Assembly: GCF_019602855.1 (NCBI RefSeq)
Contig: NZ_CP080767.1
Location: 930,001 to 994,000 of the forward strand
From: Cupriavidus pinatubonensis
Lineage (GTDB): Bacteria; Pseudomonadota; Gammaproteobacteria; Burkholderiales; Burkholderiaceae
Direction of reading: 5' to 3'
Length of the DNA: 64,000 nucleotides
Position numbers and translations under genes: made by a program. Numbering within the stretch: the stretch's first letter is position 1; every line of letters starts with the position of its first letter. Below the pieces are notes generated by a model, which did no database searches, was not told the origin of the DNA, and saw only the letters and a program-made list of their open reading frames with translations. This document shows, piece by piece, positions 19,173-27,243 of this stretch.

Positions 19173-20507
19173 ATGACCACAGGAGCAAACGGCAGGGCGC
19201 ATCGCATCATCGTCGTAGGGGGCGGGGCAGGAGGACTGGAGCTGGTGACACGGCTGGGCGACAAGCTCGGCAAGAAGGGCACCGCGCAAGTGGTGCTCGT
19301 GGACCGCTTGCCCACGCATATCTGGAAACCGCTGCTGCATGAAGTTGCCGCGGGCAGCATGGATCCCAACACGCACCAGCTCGAATACGTGGCGCAGGCG
19401 CGCTGGCATCACTTCGAGTTCCAGCAGGGTGAAATGACCGGCATCGACCGCGAGCGCAAGACGATCTCGGTTGCGGCGTGCCTCGACCCCGACGGTGGCG
19501 AGCTGTTGCCGGCGCGGGAGCTGCCTTACGACACGCTTGTGCTGGCCATCGGGTGCGTGACGCATTTCTTCGGCGTGCCGGGTGCGGCGGAGCATGCGAT
19601 TGCGCTCGATACCGTCGCACAGGCCGAGCGCTTCCGCCGTCGTCTGATCGCGGCCTGCGTGCGCGCGCAAAACGGACGCGGGCGCGTTGGCGAGGACGGC
19701 CGGCCGCGCGTGGACGTGGCCATCATCGGCGCCGGTGCGACCGGCGTGGAACTGTCGGCAGAGCTGCGCAACACCGCGCATGTGCTCAACGCCTACGGAC
19801 TGCACAAGCTCGATCCGCGCCGCGACGTGCGCATTCACGTGATCGAGGCTGGCCCGCGCATCCTGCCTGCGCTATCGGAGCGGGTCTCGGCCGAAACCGC
19901 AAAGTTGCTGCGCAAGCTCGACGTCGATGTCTTCACCAGCGAGCGCGTGACCGAGGTCAACACCGAAGCCGTGCTGACTGCGAGTGGCAAGCGCATCGAT
20001 GCCGACTTGACGGTGTGGGCGGCGGGCATTACCGCGCCGCCGGTGCTGGCGACGCTTGGGTTGCCGGTCAGCCGGCAAGGCCAGATCCTCGTGCGGCCTA
20101 CACTGCAGAGCGAAGGCGACCCCGACATCTTCGCGTTCGGCGATTGCGCGAGCTGCCCGTGGCCCGAGAAGCAGACTGCGGTGCCGCCGCGCGCGCAGGC
20201 CGCGCATCAGCAGGCGACGTTCCTGTTCGACGCACTGCGCGCACGCCTTGCCGGCAAGCCGTTGCCGGAATTCGCGTTCAAGGACTTCGGCTCGTTGGTA
20301 TCGCTCGGGCATTTCAGCGCGGTGGGTAGCCTGATGGGCGGGCTCATCGGCGGGTCGATGTTCATCGAAGGGCTGATGGCGCGCTTCATGTACACCTCGC
20401 TCTACCGCATGCATGTGCTGGCGCTTCACGGCGCGGTCGGCATGGGGCTCGACACGGTGACGCACTGGTTGCGCAGCAAGACCAGCCCGCGCGTGAAGCT
20501 GCACTGA
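19173..20507 (+). CDS. type II NADH:quinone oxidoreductase (NDH-2)
   Basis: A single-subunit flavoprotein NAD(P)H dehydrogenase that passes electrons to quinone without pumping protons. The 444 residues carry an N-terminal FAD-binding motif IIVVGGGAGGLELVTRLG (residues 12-29). A second dinucleotide-binding motif, VAIIGAGATGVELSAEL, is near residue 183, and FAFGDCASCPWP, the C-terminal FAD contact, is near residue 320. The last 60 residues include a hydrophobic stretch and a basic tail (WLRSKTSPRVKLH) suited to membrane binding. The gene stands alone between polA and the hydrolase, with 214 nt upstream. E. coli ndh is the nearest functional model; this is a family assignment. Confidence 0.88.
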   Translation: MTTGANGRAHRIIVVGGGAGGLELVTRLGDKLGKKGTAQVVLVDRLPTHIWKPLLHEVAAGSMDPNTHQLEYVAQARWHHFEFQQGEMTGIDRERKTISVAACLDPDGGELLPARELPYDTLVLAIGCVTHFFGVPGAAEHAIALDTVAQAERFRRRLIAACVRAQNGRGRVGEDGRPRVDVAIIGAGATGVELSAELRNTAHVLNAYGLHKLDPRRDVRIHVIEAGPRILPALSERVSAETAKLLRKLDVDVFTSERVTEVNTEAVLTASGKRIDADLTVWAAGITAPPVLATLGLPVSRQGQILVRPTLQSEGDPDIFAFGDCASCPWPEKQTAVPPRAQAAHQQATFLFDALRARLAGKPLPEFAFKDFGSLVSLGHFSAVGSLMGGLIGGSMFIEGLMARFMYTSLYRMHVLALHGAVGMGLDTVTHWLRSKTSPRVKLH

Positions 20508-20551
20508 GCGGCGCCCGCGTGCCGGCCGGTGCACGTGACGGCATGTTTGCT

Positions 20552-20557
20552 TAGAAT
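20552..20557 (+). promoter_or_regulatory. possible -10 box of the dienelactone hydrolase gene
   Basis: TAGAAT at 20552-20557 lies 66 nt before the ATG. No good -35 hexamer is visible at 16-18 nt, so this rests on the -10 match alone. Confidence 0.3.
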
Positions 20558-20622
20558 CGTCAGTTGGCGCCGGTGGGACTTCCCCGGCGGACACCCAACC
20601 GACAACGATCCTGGAGACATGC

Positions 20623-21498
20623 ATGCTGAAACCCGAAGTGGAAAGCCTGGTATCCGGGCAGACTTTCAATCGGCGCGGTTTCGTCAAGACAGCACTGGGC
20701 TCCGCGTTCGCCGCGGCTGCGCTGCCGGCGATGGCGCAGGCGATCAAGACCGACTTCGCGGGCCTGACCGCCGGCGAAGTGACGATTCCTTCGGGCGGCT
20801 TCAGCATGCCGGCCTACCGCGCGCAGCCCGAGGGCAAGACGAAGTTGCCGGTGGTGCTGGTGGTCAGCGAGATCTTCGGCGTGCACGAGCACATCGCCGA
20901 TGTTTGCCGCCGCTTTGCCAAGCTTGGCTACCTGGCCATTGCGCCGGAGCTGTTTGCGCGGCAGGGTGATCCGCAGAGCTTCGGCACCATCCAGGAACTG
21001 CAGACCAACGTCATCGCCAAGGTGCCGGACGGGCAGGTCATGGGTGATCTCGACGCGGCCGTGGCCTGGGCCGGCGCCAATGGTGGCGACCTGTCGAAGC
21101 TGGCGATCACGGGGTTCTGCTGGGGCGGGCGCATCACGTGGCTGTATGCCGCGCACAATGAGCGGCTGAAGGCCGGCGTGGCCTGGTACGGGCAGCTCGC
21201 CGGCACGCCTACGCCGCTGAAGCCGAAGAACCCGCTGGACCTGGTTGACCAGTTGGACGCGCCGGTGCTCGGCCTCTATGGCGGCAAGGACACGGGCATC
21301 ACGCAAGAGCAGGTCGAGAAGATGAAGGCGGCGCTGTCGGCGTCCCCGGATCCGGACGCAAAGGCATCGAAGTTCGTCGTCTATCCCGAATCCGGCCACG
21401 CTTTCCACGCCGATTACCGGCCGAGCTATCGCGAGGCGGACGCCAAGGACGGCTGGAAGAAGTGCCTCGACTGGCTGCGCCAGCACGGCGTCGTCTAA
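20623..21498 (+). CDS. dienelactone hydrolase-family protein with Tat signal
   Basis: An alpha/beta-hydrolase of the dienelactone hydrolase group, 291 residues. The nucleophile is C166 in TGFCWGGRI, the family's cysteine variant; the acid is within LGLYGGKDTG and the histidine in SGHAFHADYRPSY. Residues 1-45 form an export signal: NRRGFVKTALG carries the twin-arginine motif, followed by a hydrophobic stretch and AMAQA, a signal-peptidase site. It should therefore act in the periplasm. TGGAG precedes the ATG at 20623. The natural substrate is unknown; no other aromatic-degradation gene is beside it, so a role in chlorocatechol breakdown is not supported. Confidence 0.85.
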   Translation: MLKPEVESLVSGQTFNRRGFVKTALGSAFAAAALPAMAQAIKTDFAGLTAGEVTIPSGGFSMPAYRAQPEGKTKLPVVLVVSEIFGVHEHIADVCRRFAKLGYLAIAPELFARQGDPQSFGTIQELQTNVIAKVPDGQVMGDLDAAVAWAGANGGDLSKLAITGFCWGGRITWLYAAHNERLKAGVAWYGQLAGTPTPLKPKNPLDLVDQLDAPVLGLYGGKDTGITQEQVEKMKAALSASPDPDAKASKFVVYPESGHAFHADYRPSYREADAKDGWKKCLDWLRQHGVV

Positions 21499-21528
21499 CC
21501 GTACTCATAGGCGCTGCGCGGACGAGGA

Positions 21529-21581
21529 TTGCAAAGTCCGCGCCGGAATACGTACAATGCGGCCTTCCAGTTGTTGCAACA
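21529..21581 (+). promoter_or_regulatory. promoter of the ZIP transporter gene with a palindrome at the transcription start
   Basis: TTGCAA (21529-21534) and TACAAT (21553-21558) are 18 nt apart, a good sigma-70 promoter; transcription should start near 21565. TGTTGCAACA at 21572-21581 is a perfect 10-bp palindrome just downstream, a natural repressor position. A zinc-responsive repressor such as Zur is the obvious candidate for a ZIP gene, but the site does not clearly match a Zur box. Confidence 0.5.
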
Positions 21582-21660
21582 TTGTTGCGTTTGCCGTCCG
21601 CACAGCGCCGGGCGGAACCGGCATGCCGCGGATGCGGCACCACCGCCCCGGGAGCCCATC

Positions 21661-22491
21661 ATCCACTCGACCCTTCTGTACATCCTGCTCGCCGCCACGA
21701 TTTCCGGCGTGGGCAGCATTTTCGGCGCGGCGCTGTTGTCGCTGACAATGGCCTCGCGCGTGGTCGAACGCATGGTCAGCTTCTCGGTGGGCGTGCTGCT
21801 GGCAACGGCCTTGCTCCATTCGTTGCCCGAGGCATTCGAGTCGGGTGCCGATCCGCGAGCCTTGTTCGGCACGCTTCTGGCTGGGCTGCTGGGCTTCTTC
21901 CTGCTCGAAAAGATCTCGCTGCTGCGCCACTCGCACCATCACGAGGGCGACGGGCACCACCATCACCACGGCCACGACCGTGAAGAAGCGGGCCGCAGCG
22001 GCCTGACCATCCTGGTCGGCGACACTTTCCACAACTTTGCCGACGGCATTGTGATCGCGGCGGCCTTCCTGGCCGATCCGAACATCGGCATCGTCACGGC
22101 GCTGGCCATCGCCGCGCATGAGATTCCGCAGGAAGTCGGTGATTTCATCGTGCTGCTCAACGCCGGCTTTTCGAAGGCGCGCGCTTTTGCGTTCAACCTG
22201 CTGTCGAGCGTCGCGGCCGTGGCGGGCGGGCTGGTCGGGTACTTCCTGCTGGACCAGATGAGCGGCTGGATTCCCTATGTGCTCGTGATCGCGTCCAGCA
22301 GCTTCCTCTACATCGCCGTGAGCGACCTGATGCCGCAGATGCAGCGCAAGCCGCGCTGGCGCGAATCGGCGATTCAGGTGGTGCTCGTGGCGGCCGGCAT
22401 CACGGCGATCGTCTTCATCACCAATGGCGTCCATGAGCGCCAGGCCCATGGCGGACACCGCCACGCCACGCGGGCGGTGGCGTCCGACTGA
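21661..22491 (+). CDS. ZIP-family divalent metal (zinc) transporter, uncertain start codon
   Basis: A ZupT/ZIP permease importing zinc and related metals through the inner membrane. From 21661 the protein has about 276 residues and about eight membrane helices. The His-rich loop HSHHHEGDGHHHHHGH lies between helices 3 and 4. The helix-4 motif HNFADGIVI and the helix-5 motif AAHEIPQEVGDF supply the metal-site histidines and glutamate. The frame is open back to a TTG at 21529, but that codon lies inside the predicted promoter and cannot be translated. Where family members begin (IHSTLLYILLAA) the codons are ATC ATC, 3 and 6 nt after GGGAG. Initiation may use ATC, a TTG at 21571/21574, or the start codon may have mutated. 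Confidence 0.85.
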   Translation: MHSTLLYILLAATISGVGSIFGAALLSLTMASRVVERMVSFSVGVLLATALLHSLPEAFESGADPRALFGTLLAGLLGFFLLEKISLLRHSHHHEGDGHHHHHGHDREEAGRSGLTILVGDTFHNFADGIVIAAAFLADPNIGIVTALAIAAHEIPQEVGDFIVLLNAGFSKARAFAFNLLSSVAAVAGGLVGYFLLDQMSGWIPYVLVIASSSFLYIAVSDLMPQMQRKPRWRESAIQVVLVAAGITAIVFITNGVHERQAHGGHRHATRAVASD

Positions 22492-22506
22492 GCGGTCTCG
22501 GCAGGC

Positions 22507-23370
22507 TCAGGCTGCAGGTCCCGTGGCGACCGGGCGCGTCGGATCGGCGCACCATTCGCTCCACGAGCCCGGATAGAGCGCGGCACCTTCCAGGCCGGCG
22601 ACTTCCAGCGCCAGCAAGTTGTGGCACGCGGTGACGCCCGAGCCGCACTGCATCACGGCATGCGCCGGTGCGGTCTGGCCCAGCACCGCACCAAGTTCAG
22701 CGCGCAACTCCGCGGCGGGTTTGAACTGGCCTTCCGGGGTCAGGTTGTCCTTGAAGAAGCGGTTCACCGCGCCGGGGATGTGCCCGCCAACAGGGTCGAG
22801 CGTTTCGTTCTCGCCGCGGAAGCGATCCGGCGCACGGGCGTCTACAACCAGCCGCGTCGGCTGATTCAGATTTTCAAGCAGGGCAGCCGCGTCGACAGTG
22901 GCGACCCGCGGTTCGCCGCGCTGGATGTTGCCCGGCGTTTCGGGTTCCGGCGCGGCACCATGTTCAAGCGGCAGGCCGGCTTTCACCCACGCGGGCTTGC
23001 CGCCATCGAGTACGGTCACCGCGGCGTGGCCGATCCAGCGCAGCATCCACCACAAGCGGGCGGCATACATGCTGCCTTGCGCATCGTAGGCAACGACCTC
23101 GGTGTCGCGGTTCACGCCCAGCGCGCGCAGGCGGTCCGTAAAAGCGTCGGGGTCAGGCAGCGGGTGGCGGCCGTTGTGACCGGTCTTCGGGCCCGACAGT
23201 TCGTTATCGAGGTGCAGGTAGAACGCACCGGGCACGTGGCCCTGCTGATAGGCTTCGCGGCCCGCAGCCGGATTGGCCAGGTCAAAGCTGCAATCGATGA
23301 CAACGACATTGCGTGCCGGCGCGGCTTGCAGGGCTTGCAGCGCGGCGACGGAAATCAGCGGGTTTGGCAT
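22507..23370 (-). CDS. sseA: 3-mercaptopyruvate/thiosulfate sulfurtransferase (two rhodanese domains)
   Basis: Transfers sulfur from 3-mercaptopyruvate or thiosulfate to a thiol or cyanide acceptor. The 287 residues form two rhodanese repeats: an inactive N-terminal one with GHVPGAFYLHLD and YDAQGSMYAARLWWML, and a C-terminal one with GHIPGAVNRFF. The active cysteine is C242 in CGSGVTAC, the loop typical of mercaptopyruvate sulfurtransferases rather than plain thiosulfate enzymes. GSWSEWCADP is the usual C-terminal motif. AAAGGA lies 6 nt before the ATG at 23370. It converges on the ZIP gene with a 15-nt gap and no visible terminator. Confidence 0.87.
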   Translation of the reverse strand: MPNPLISVAALQALQAAPARNVVVIDCSFDLANPAAGREAYQQGHVPGAFYLHLDNELSGPKTGHNGRHPLPDPDAFTDRLRALGVNRDTEVVAYDAQGSMYAARLWWMLRWIGHAAVTVLDGGKPAWVKAGLPLEHGAAPEPETPGNIQRGEPRVATVDAAALLENLNQPTRLVVDARAPDRFRGENETLDPVGGHIPGAVNRFFKDNLTPEGQFKPAAELRAELGAVLGQTAPAHAVMQCGSGVTACHNLLALEVAGLEGAALYPGSWSEWCADPTRPVATGPAA

Positions 23371-23404
23371 GAGCGTCCTTTGGCAATCGGCATTTCGGAA
23401 AATG

Positions 23405-24328
23405 CTACACCTCCGGATGCACTTCCGCCTCTGGCGACTTGACCGGCGTATCCGGCGTCGGCTCTTCACCCGAGTCCTGACGTGCGCGAGCGAGCGTCGT
23501 GGCGATGCCGCTGGCAATGATCAGCCCCATGCCGAGCCAGGAAATCGAGTTGAGTCGGTCCGACCAGATCAGCATGCCCCAGATGCTCGAGAACACGATG
23601 CCGGCGTACTGCAGGTTGGCGGTGAGCAGCGTATTGCCGCGCTTGTAGGCGCGCGTCATGGCGGTCTGGCCCAGCGTGGCAAGCACGCCGATGGCAAGAA
23701 GCAGGCCCACACCGTGCCAGGTGTGGGCGGTTGGGCCCGAGTACAGCATCCAGACCAGTCCGACTACCAATCCCACAGCTGAGAAGTAGAAGACGATGCG
23801 GTGCTCCGGTTCGCCGAGTTGTCCGAGTTGCCGGACCTCGACATAGGCCAGTGCCGTGAACATGCCGGAAATCAGGCCGACCAGGCCGCCTGTGAACTGG
23901 TCCTTGCCGACCGATGGCTGCAGCAGGAACAGCACCCCGGCAAAGGACATCAGGATCGCGATGATCAGTTTCTTGTCCGCGTTGCCCGCAGTGCCGGCCA
24001 GCGCGGCGCTGGCGCCGAGGATCAGCGCAATCCAGACCGGCGACATGTAATTGAGCGTCATGGCCGTGGCGAGCGGCAGCAGCGTAATCGATGTGAACCA
24101 CAGCAGCAGGGCCGTGACGCCGAACACACTGCGCTTGATGTGCGTGAGCATGTGCGGCGTGCGCACCGAGACGCCGCTTGACGCCATCAGCGCCCACATG
24201 ATGGCCACGCCGATCACGCTGCGGTAGAAGACGATTTCGCCGGTCGTGTAGAACTCGGATGCCAGCTTGACGCCCACCCCCATTAATGAAAACGAGAAGG
24301 CGGCAAACAACATCCAGAGCGATTGCAT
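23405..24328 (-). CDS. DMT-superfamily (EamA) permease
   Basis: A 307-residue inner-membrane protein with about ten helices in two EamA repeats: MQSLWMLFAAFSFSLMGVGV opens the first and GLVGLISGMFTALAYVEVRQ the second. The C-terminal 35 residues are hydrophilic and Glu/Pro-rich. Family members export amino acids and other metabolites; no substrate can be assigned here. It lies 34 nt upstream of the sulfurtransferase in the same direction, so the two may be co-transcribed. Confidence 0.83.
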   Translation of the reverse strand: MQSLWMLFAAFSFSLMGVGVKLASEFYTTGEIVFYRSVIGVAIMWALMASSGVSVRTPHMLTHIKRSVFGVTALLLWFTSITLLPLATAMTLNYMSPVWIALILGASAALAGTAGNADKKLIIAILMSFAGVLFLLQPSVGKDQFTGGLVGLISGMFTALAYVEVRQLGQLGEPEHRIVFYFSAVGLVVGLVWMLYSGPTAHTWHGVGLLLAIGVLATLGQTAMTRAYKRGNTLLTANLQYAGIVFSSIWGMLIWSDRLNSISWLGMGLIIASGIATTLARARQDSGEEPTPDTPVKSPEAEVHPEV

Positions 24329-24468
24329 GGCGAGGGAGGAGGCGGATCGAGATGGCGTGCGAGCGGGGCTTCATCGTGCCGTGGCCCTGCGTCGCGATTC
24401 GGAGCGGTCAGGCTTTGCAGCCGGACCGAGCAGCCATTGTAGCGTGCGTAGTGGCGCCGCCAACGCAA

Positions 24469-24492
24469 AACGGACCGCCGGGGCGGTCCGTT
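24469..24492 (-). terminator. hairpin terminator of the Rieske oxygenase gene
   Basis: A 10-bp perfect stem (AACGGACCGC with its complement, 24469-24478/24483-24492) has a 4-nt loop, 42 nt past the stop. Read leftward, a short T-run (TTTT at 24467-24470) follows. Confidence 0.6.
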
Positions 24493-24534
24493 CGTGACTG
24501 GGTTGTGCGGTAATCGCCCGTCGTTCAGCGTTGT

Positions 24535-25638
24535 TTAGCGCTGATAGGCCATGGCGCGCCGGTACCACTCATGGAAGTGCTGCATGCCGTCTTCCATCGG
24601 CGACTGGTAGGGGCCGACCTCGCTGGTGCCGCGCTTGTGTAGCGCCAGGCGGCCGGCATCCATGCGTTCAGCGATCTCGTCGTCCTCGATGCAGGTTTCC
24701 ATGTACGCGGCACGCTCGGCCTCGACGAACTCTCGCTCGAACAGCGTGATTTCCTCGGGGTAGTAGAACTCGACCACGTTGCGCGTCTTGCGCGGACCCA
24801 GCGGATGCAGCGTGGAGACCACCAGCACGTTCGGGTACCACTCCACCATGATGTTGGGGTAGTACGTGAGCCAGATCGCGCCATGCTTGGGCAGCACGCC
24901 GTTATTGAAGCGCAGGACTTCGTCGTGCCATTTCTGGTACGTCATGCTGCCCGGCCGCTTCAGGCCTGCATGCAGGCCGACGGTCTGCACGCTGTGCCAC
25001 TCGCCGAACTCCCACTTGAGGTCGTCGCACGAGACGAAACTGCCCAGTCCCGGGTGGAACGGCACGACGTGGTAGTCCTCCAGATAGACCTCGATGAAGG
25101 TCTTCCAGTTGTAGTTGCACTCGTGGACCTCGACGTGGTCGAGCATGTAGCCTTCGAAGTTCAGGTCCTCGGCCACGCCCAGCTTGGCCAGGTCGGCGCG
25201 CACGTCGCGCTTGCCGTCGAACAGCAGGCCGTTCCAGTTCTGCAGCGGCGAACGCTTCAGGTGCAGGCATGGCTGCTGGTCGAAATGCGGCGCGCCGAGC
25301 AGTTCACCCTTGAGGTCGTAGGTCCAGCGGTGCAGCGGGCAAACGATGTTCTTCGAATTGCCCTTGCCGTTGAGCATGATGGCCTGGCGGTGGCGGCAGA
25401 CGTTCGACATCAGCTCGATGCCGGCGGCGTTGCGCACCAGCATGCGGCCTTCGTCCTCCGCCTTGAGCGTGTGGTAGTCGCCCACCTCTGGGACCATCAG
25501 TTCGTGGCCGACGTAGCCCGGGCCATTCCTGAACAGCAGTTCTAGTTCTTGTTGATGCAGCGCCTCATCGAAATAGACGTCAACGGGCAACTGCGAATCA
25601 GCCGGCGCCAGCTTGAGCGCGGTGCTGAGATTGGACAT
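24535..25638 (-). CDS. Rieske-type aromatic ring-hydroxylating oxygenase, alpha subunit-like
   Basis: A 367-residue Rieske non-heme iron oxygenase. The [2Fe-2S] ligands are C81-x-H83 and C100-x2-H103 (CRHRQAIML then VCPLHRWTYD). The mononuclear iron site shows H190 and H195 in EDYHVVPFH. No ferredoxin, reductase or beta-subunit gene is nearby, so electrons must come from proteins encoded elsewhere, and the enzyme may be an alpha-only oxygenase. It is divergent from xseB-ispA-dxs, an arrangement I associate with many Burkholderiales, which suggests a conserved rather than substrate-specific catabolic role. The ATG at 25638 (MSNLSTALKL) is chosen over an upstream in-frame start that encodes no recognisable sequence. 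Confidence 0.82.
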   Translation of the reverse strand: MSNLSTALKLAPADSQLPVDVYFDEALHQQELELLFRNGPGYVGHELMVPEVGDYHTLKAEDEGRMLVRNAAGIELMSNVCRHRQAIMLNGKGNSKNIVCPLHRWTYDLKGELLGAPHFDQQPCLHLKRSPLQNWNGLLFDGKRDVRADLAKLGVAEDLNFEGYMLDHVEVHECNYNWKTFIEVYLEDYHVVPFHPGLGSFVSCDDLKWEFGEWHSVQTVGLHAGLKRPGSMTYQKWHDEVLRFNNGVLPKHGAIWLTYYPNIMVEWYPNVLVVSTLHPLGPRKTRNVVEFYYPEEITLFEREFVEAERAAYMETCIEDDEIAERMDAGRLALHKRGTSEVGPYQSPMEDGMQHFHEWYRRAMAYQR

Positions 25639-26007
25639 TATCCCCACTCCCAGATAAACAGGTGAAAGCAGTGAACAACCCAACCATCGAAAAATGAATC
25701 GATTTGGGAAACACTTGTCGACCGGCTTTGCTGGCCTGGCAGGGCCTGCGCGGACTGCGGCGACGAGCCCGGGATTGTACCCCACCCTAAAAAGTTAAGG
25801 GCCTGATTTTCCTGCCTTTTTAGCGAAAAAGTCGACCCGGGTCGTCATTGGGGTGCCGTACCGGGCGCATTCGGAAAGACGACCCGAGCGCACAAGTCAC
25901 ATTCAGCCAAAAAGGACCCTGCGAGTGATGCATACGTCCGGCACCGGAGTGGGGCGAGCGCCGGGTTTGGCGTAAAATCCGGGCTTCCCACAGTTCCCAA
26001 GCCTGAC
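25639..26007. other. 369-bp divergent regulatory region between the Rieske gene and xseB
   Basis: No gene is apparent. TAAAAT at 25973-25978, 29 nt before the xseB ATG, is a plausible -10 box. The left half is relatively AT-rich for this genome (around 25785-25830) and probably holds the Rieske gene's promoter, but I could not pick out a convincing pair of hexamers. Confidence 0.45.
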
Positions 26008-26319
26008 ATGCCAAAAACCACGACCGATCCGGTCCAGACCGAAGACACTGCGGCAGGTTCCGCGCCGCCCGCTTCGTATGAAGCGGCGATGGCCGAGCTT
26101 GAAACGCTGGTCGCCAGCATGGAAAGCGGTGAACTGCCGCTGGAAGCGTCGCTGGCGGCCTACCGTCGCGGCGCTGAGCTGGTCCGCTACTGCCAGCAGA
26201 AGCTCGAGCGGGTGGAGCAGCAGGTCAGGGTACTCGAAGGCGACGTGCTGAAGCCCATGGCCGGTGATGCCGGAAACGCCGGAAACGCCGGAAACGCCAA
26301 CGGCATGGAGCAGGAATGA
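26008..26319 (+). CDS. xseB: exodeoxyribonuclease VII small subunit
   Basis: A 103-residue accessory subunit that forms the coiled-coil arm of ExoVII together with XseA, encoded elsewhere. The conserved core is [20 protein letters not shown], then [20 protein letters not shown] and [12 protein letters not shown]. Leader and tail are longer than in E. coli XseB (80 residues). The tail has three exact GNA repeats from a 9-bp tandem repeat. Its stop overlaps the ispA start in ATGA, so translation is probably coupled. Confidence 0.9.
   Translation: MPKTTTDPVQTEDTAAGSAPPASYEAAMAELETLVASMESGELPLEASLAAYRRGAELVRYCQQKLERVEQQVRVLEGDVLKPMAGDAGNAGNAGNANGMEQE
26269..26295 (+). repeat. 9-bp tandem repeat, three copies, at the xseB 3' end
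   Basis: The unit GCCGGAAAC occurs three times in succession and continues imperfectly into GCCAACGGC. Being a multiple of three, copy-number change would only alter the number of Gly-Asn-Ala units in the XseB tail. Confidence 0.85.
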
Positions 26320-27200
26320 CCGAATTCGCAAGCTGGATGCGGGCGCAGGGGGCCCGGACCGAGGCCGCGCTGGACCAAACGTTGCCAAATGCCGACACCG
26401 TGCCGCATACACTGCATGAGGCCATGCGCTATGCTGTGCTCGGCGGTGGCAAGCGCGTGCGGCCGCTGCTGGTGCATGCCGCCGGTGAAGTGACGGGTGC
26501 GAGCGCCGAGGCCTGCGACGCCGCAGCCTGCGCGGTGGAGATGATCCACGCCTACTCGCTTGTACACGACGACATGCCCTGCATGGATGACGACGACCTG
26601 CGCCGCGGCCGCCCGACCGTGCACAAGGCCTATGACGAAGCCACGGCGCTGCTCGTCGGCGACGCGCTGCAGACGCAGGCGTTCATCGTGCTGGCGCAGG
26701 CACAATCGGTACAGGCCGAGGCGCGGCTGAAGCTCGTGGCCGAACTGGCCGTGGCATCTGGCTCGGTCGGCATGGCCGGTGGCCAGGCCATCGACCTGCA
26801 GAACGTGGGCAAGGCCATGTCGCGCGATGCGCTGGAGGCCATGCACCGCATGAAGACCGGTGCGCTGCTGCGCGCAAGCGTGCGCATGGGCGCGCTCTGT
26901 GGTGAAATCGACGCGCAGGGACTGTCGGCGCTGGACCGGTATGCCGCAGCCGTGGGTTTGGCGTTTCAGGTAGTAGACGATATTCTGGACGTCACCGCCG
27001 ATACCGCCACGCTTGGCAAGACCGCCGGCAAGGACGCCGCGCATGACAAGCCGACCTATGTCTCGCTGATGGGGCTGGAAGCGGCGCGCGCACTGGCGGC
27101 CGAGCTGCGCGAGTCCGCGCATGCGGCACTGGCCGGTTTCGGCGCACGCGCGGGCCGCCTGGCCGATCTGGCGGACCTGATCGTGCTGCGCACACATTGA
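26316..27200 (+). CDS. ispA: (2E,6E)-farnesyl diphosphate synthase
   Basis: Short-chain prenyl transferase that condenses IPP with DMAPP and GPP to farnesyl diphosphate. The 294-residue length is typical. The first Asp-rich motif is [14 protein letters not shown] (residues 85-98), with the two-residue insertion typical of bacterial FPP synthases; the second is DDILD near residue 220. GGGKRVRP (residues 43-50) binds IPP. It sits between xseB (4-nt overlap) and dxs (43-nt gap), so precursor and prenyl-chain synthesis are co-transcribed. Confidence 0.95.
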   Translation: MTEFASWMRAQGARTEAALDQTLPNADTVPHTLHEAMRYAVLGGGKRVRPLLVHAAGEVTGASAEACDAAACAVEMIHAYSLVHDDMPCMDDDDLRRGRPTVHKAYDEATALLVGDALQTQAFIVLAQAQSVQAEARLKLVAELAVASGSVGMAGGQAIDLQNVGKAMSRDALEAMHRMKTGALLRASVRMGALCGEIDAQGLSALDRYAAAVGLAFQVVDDILDVTADTATLGKTAGKDAAHDKPTYVSLMGLEAARALAAELRESAHAALAGFGARAGRLADLADLIVLRTH

Positions 27201-27243
27201 ACACACAAGCCGGACAGCAGAAACCGGCGGCCGAACGGACATC

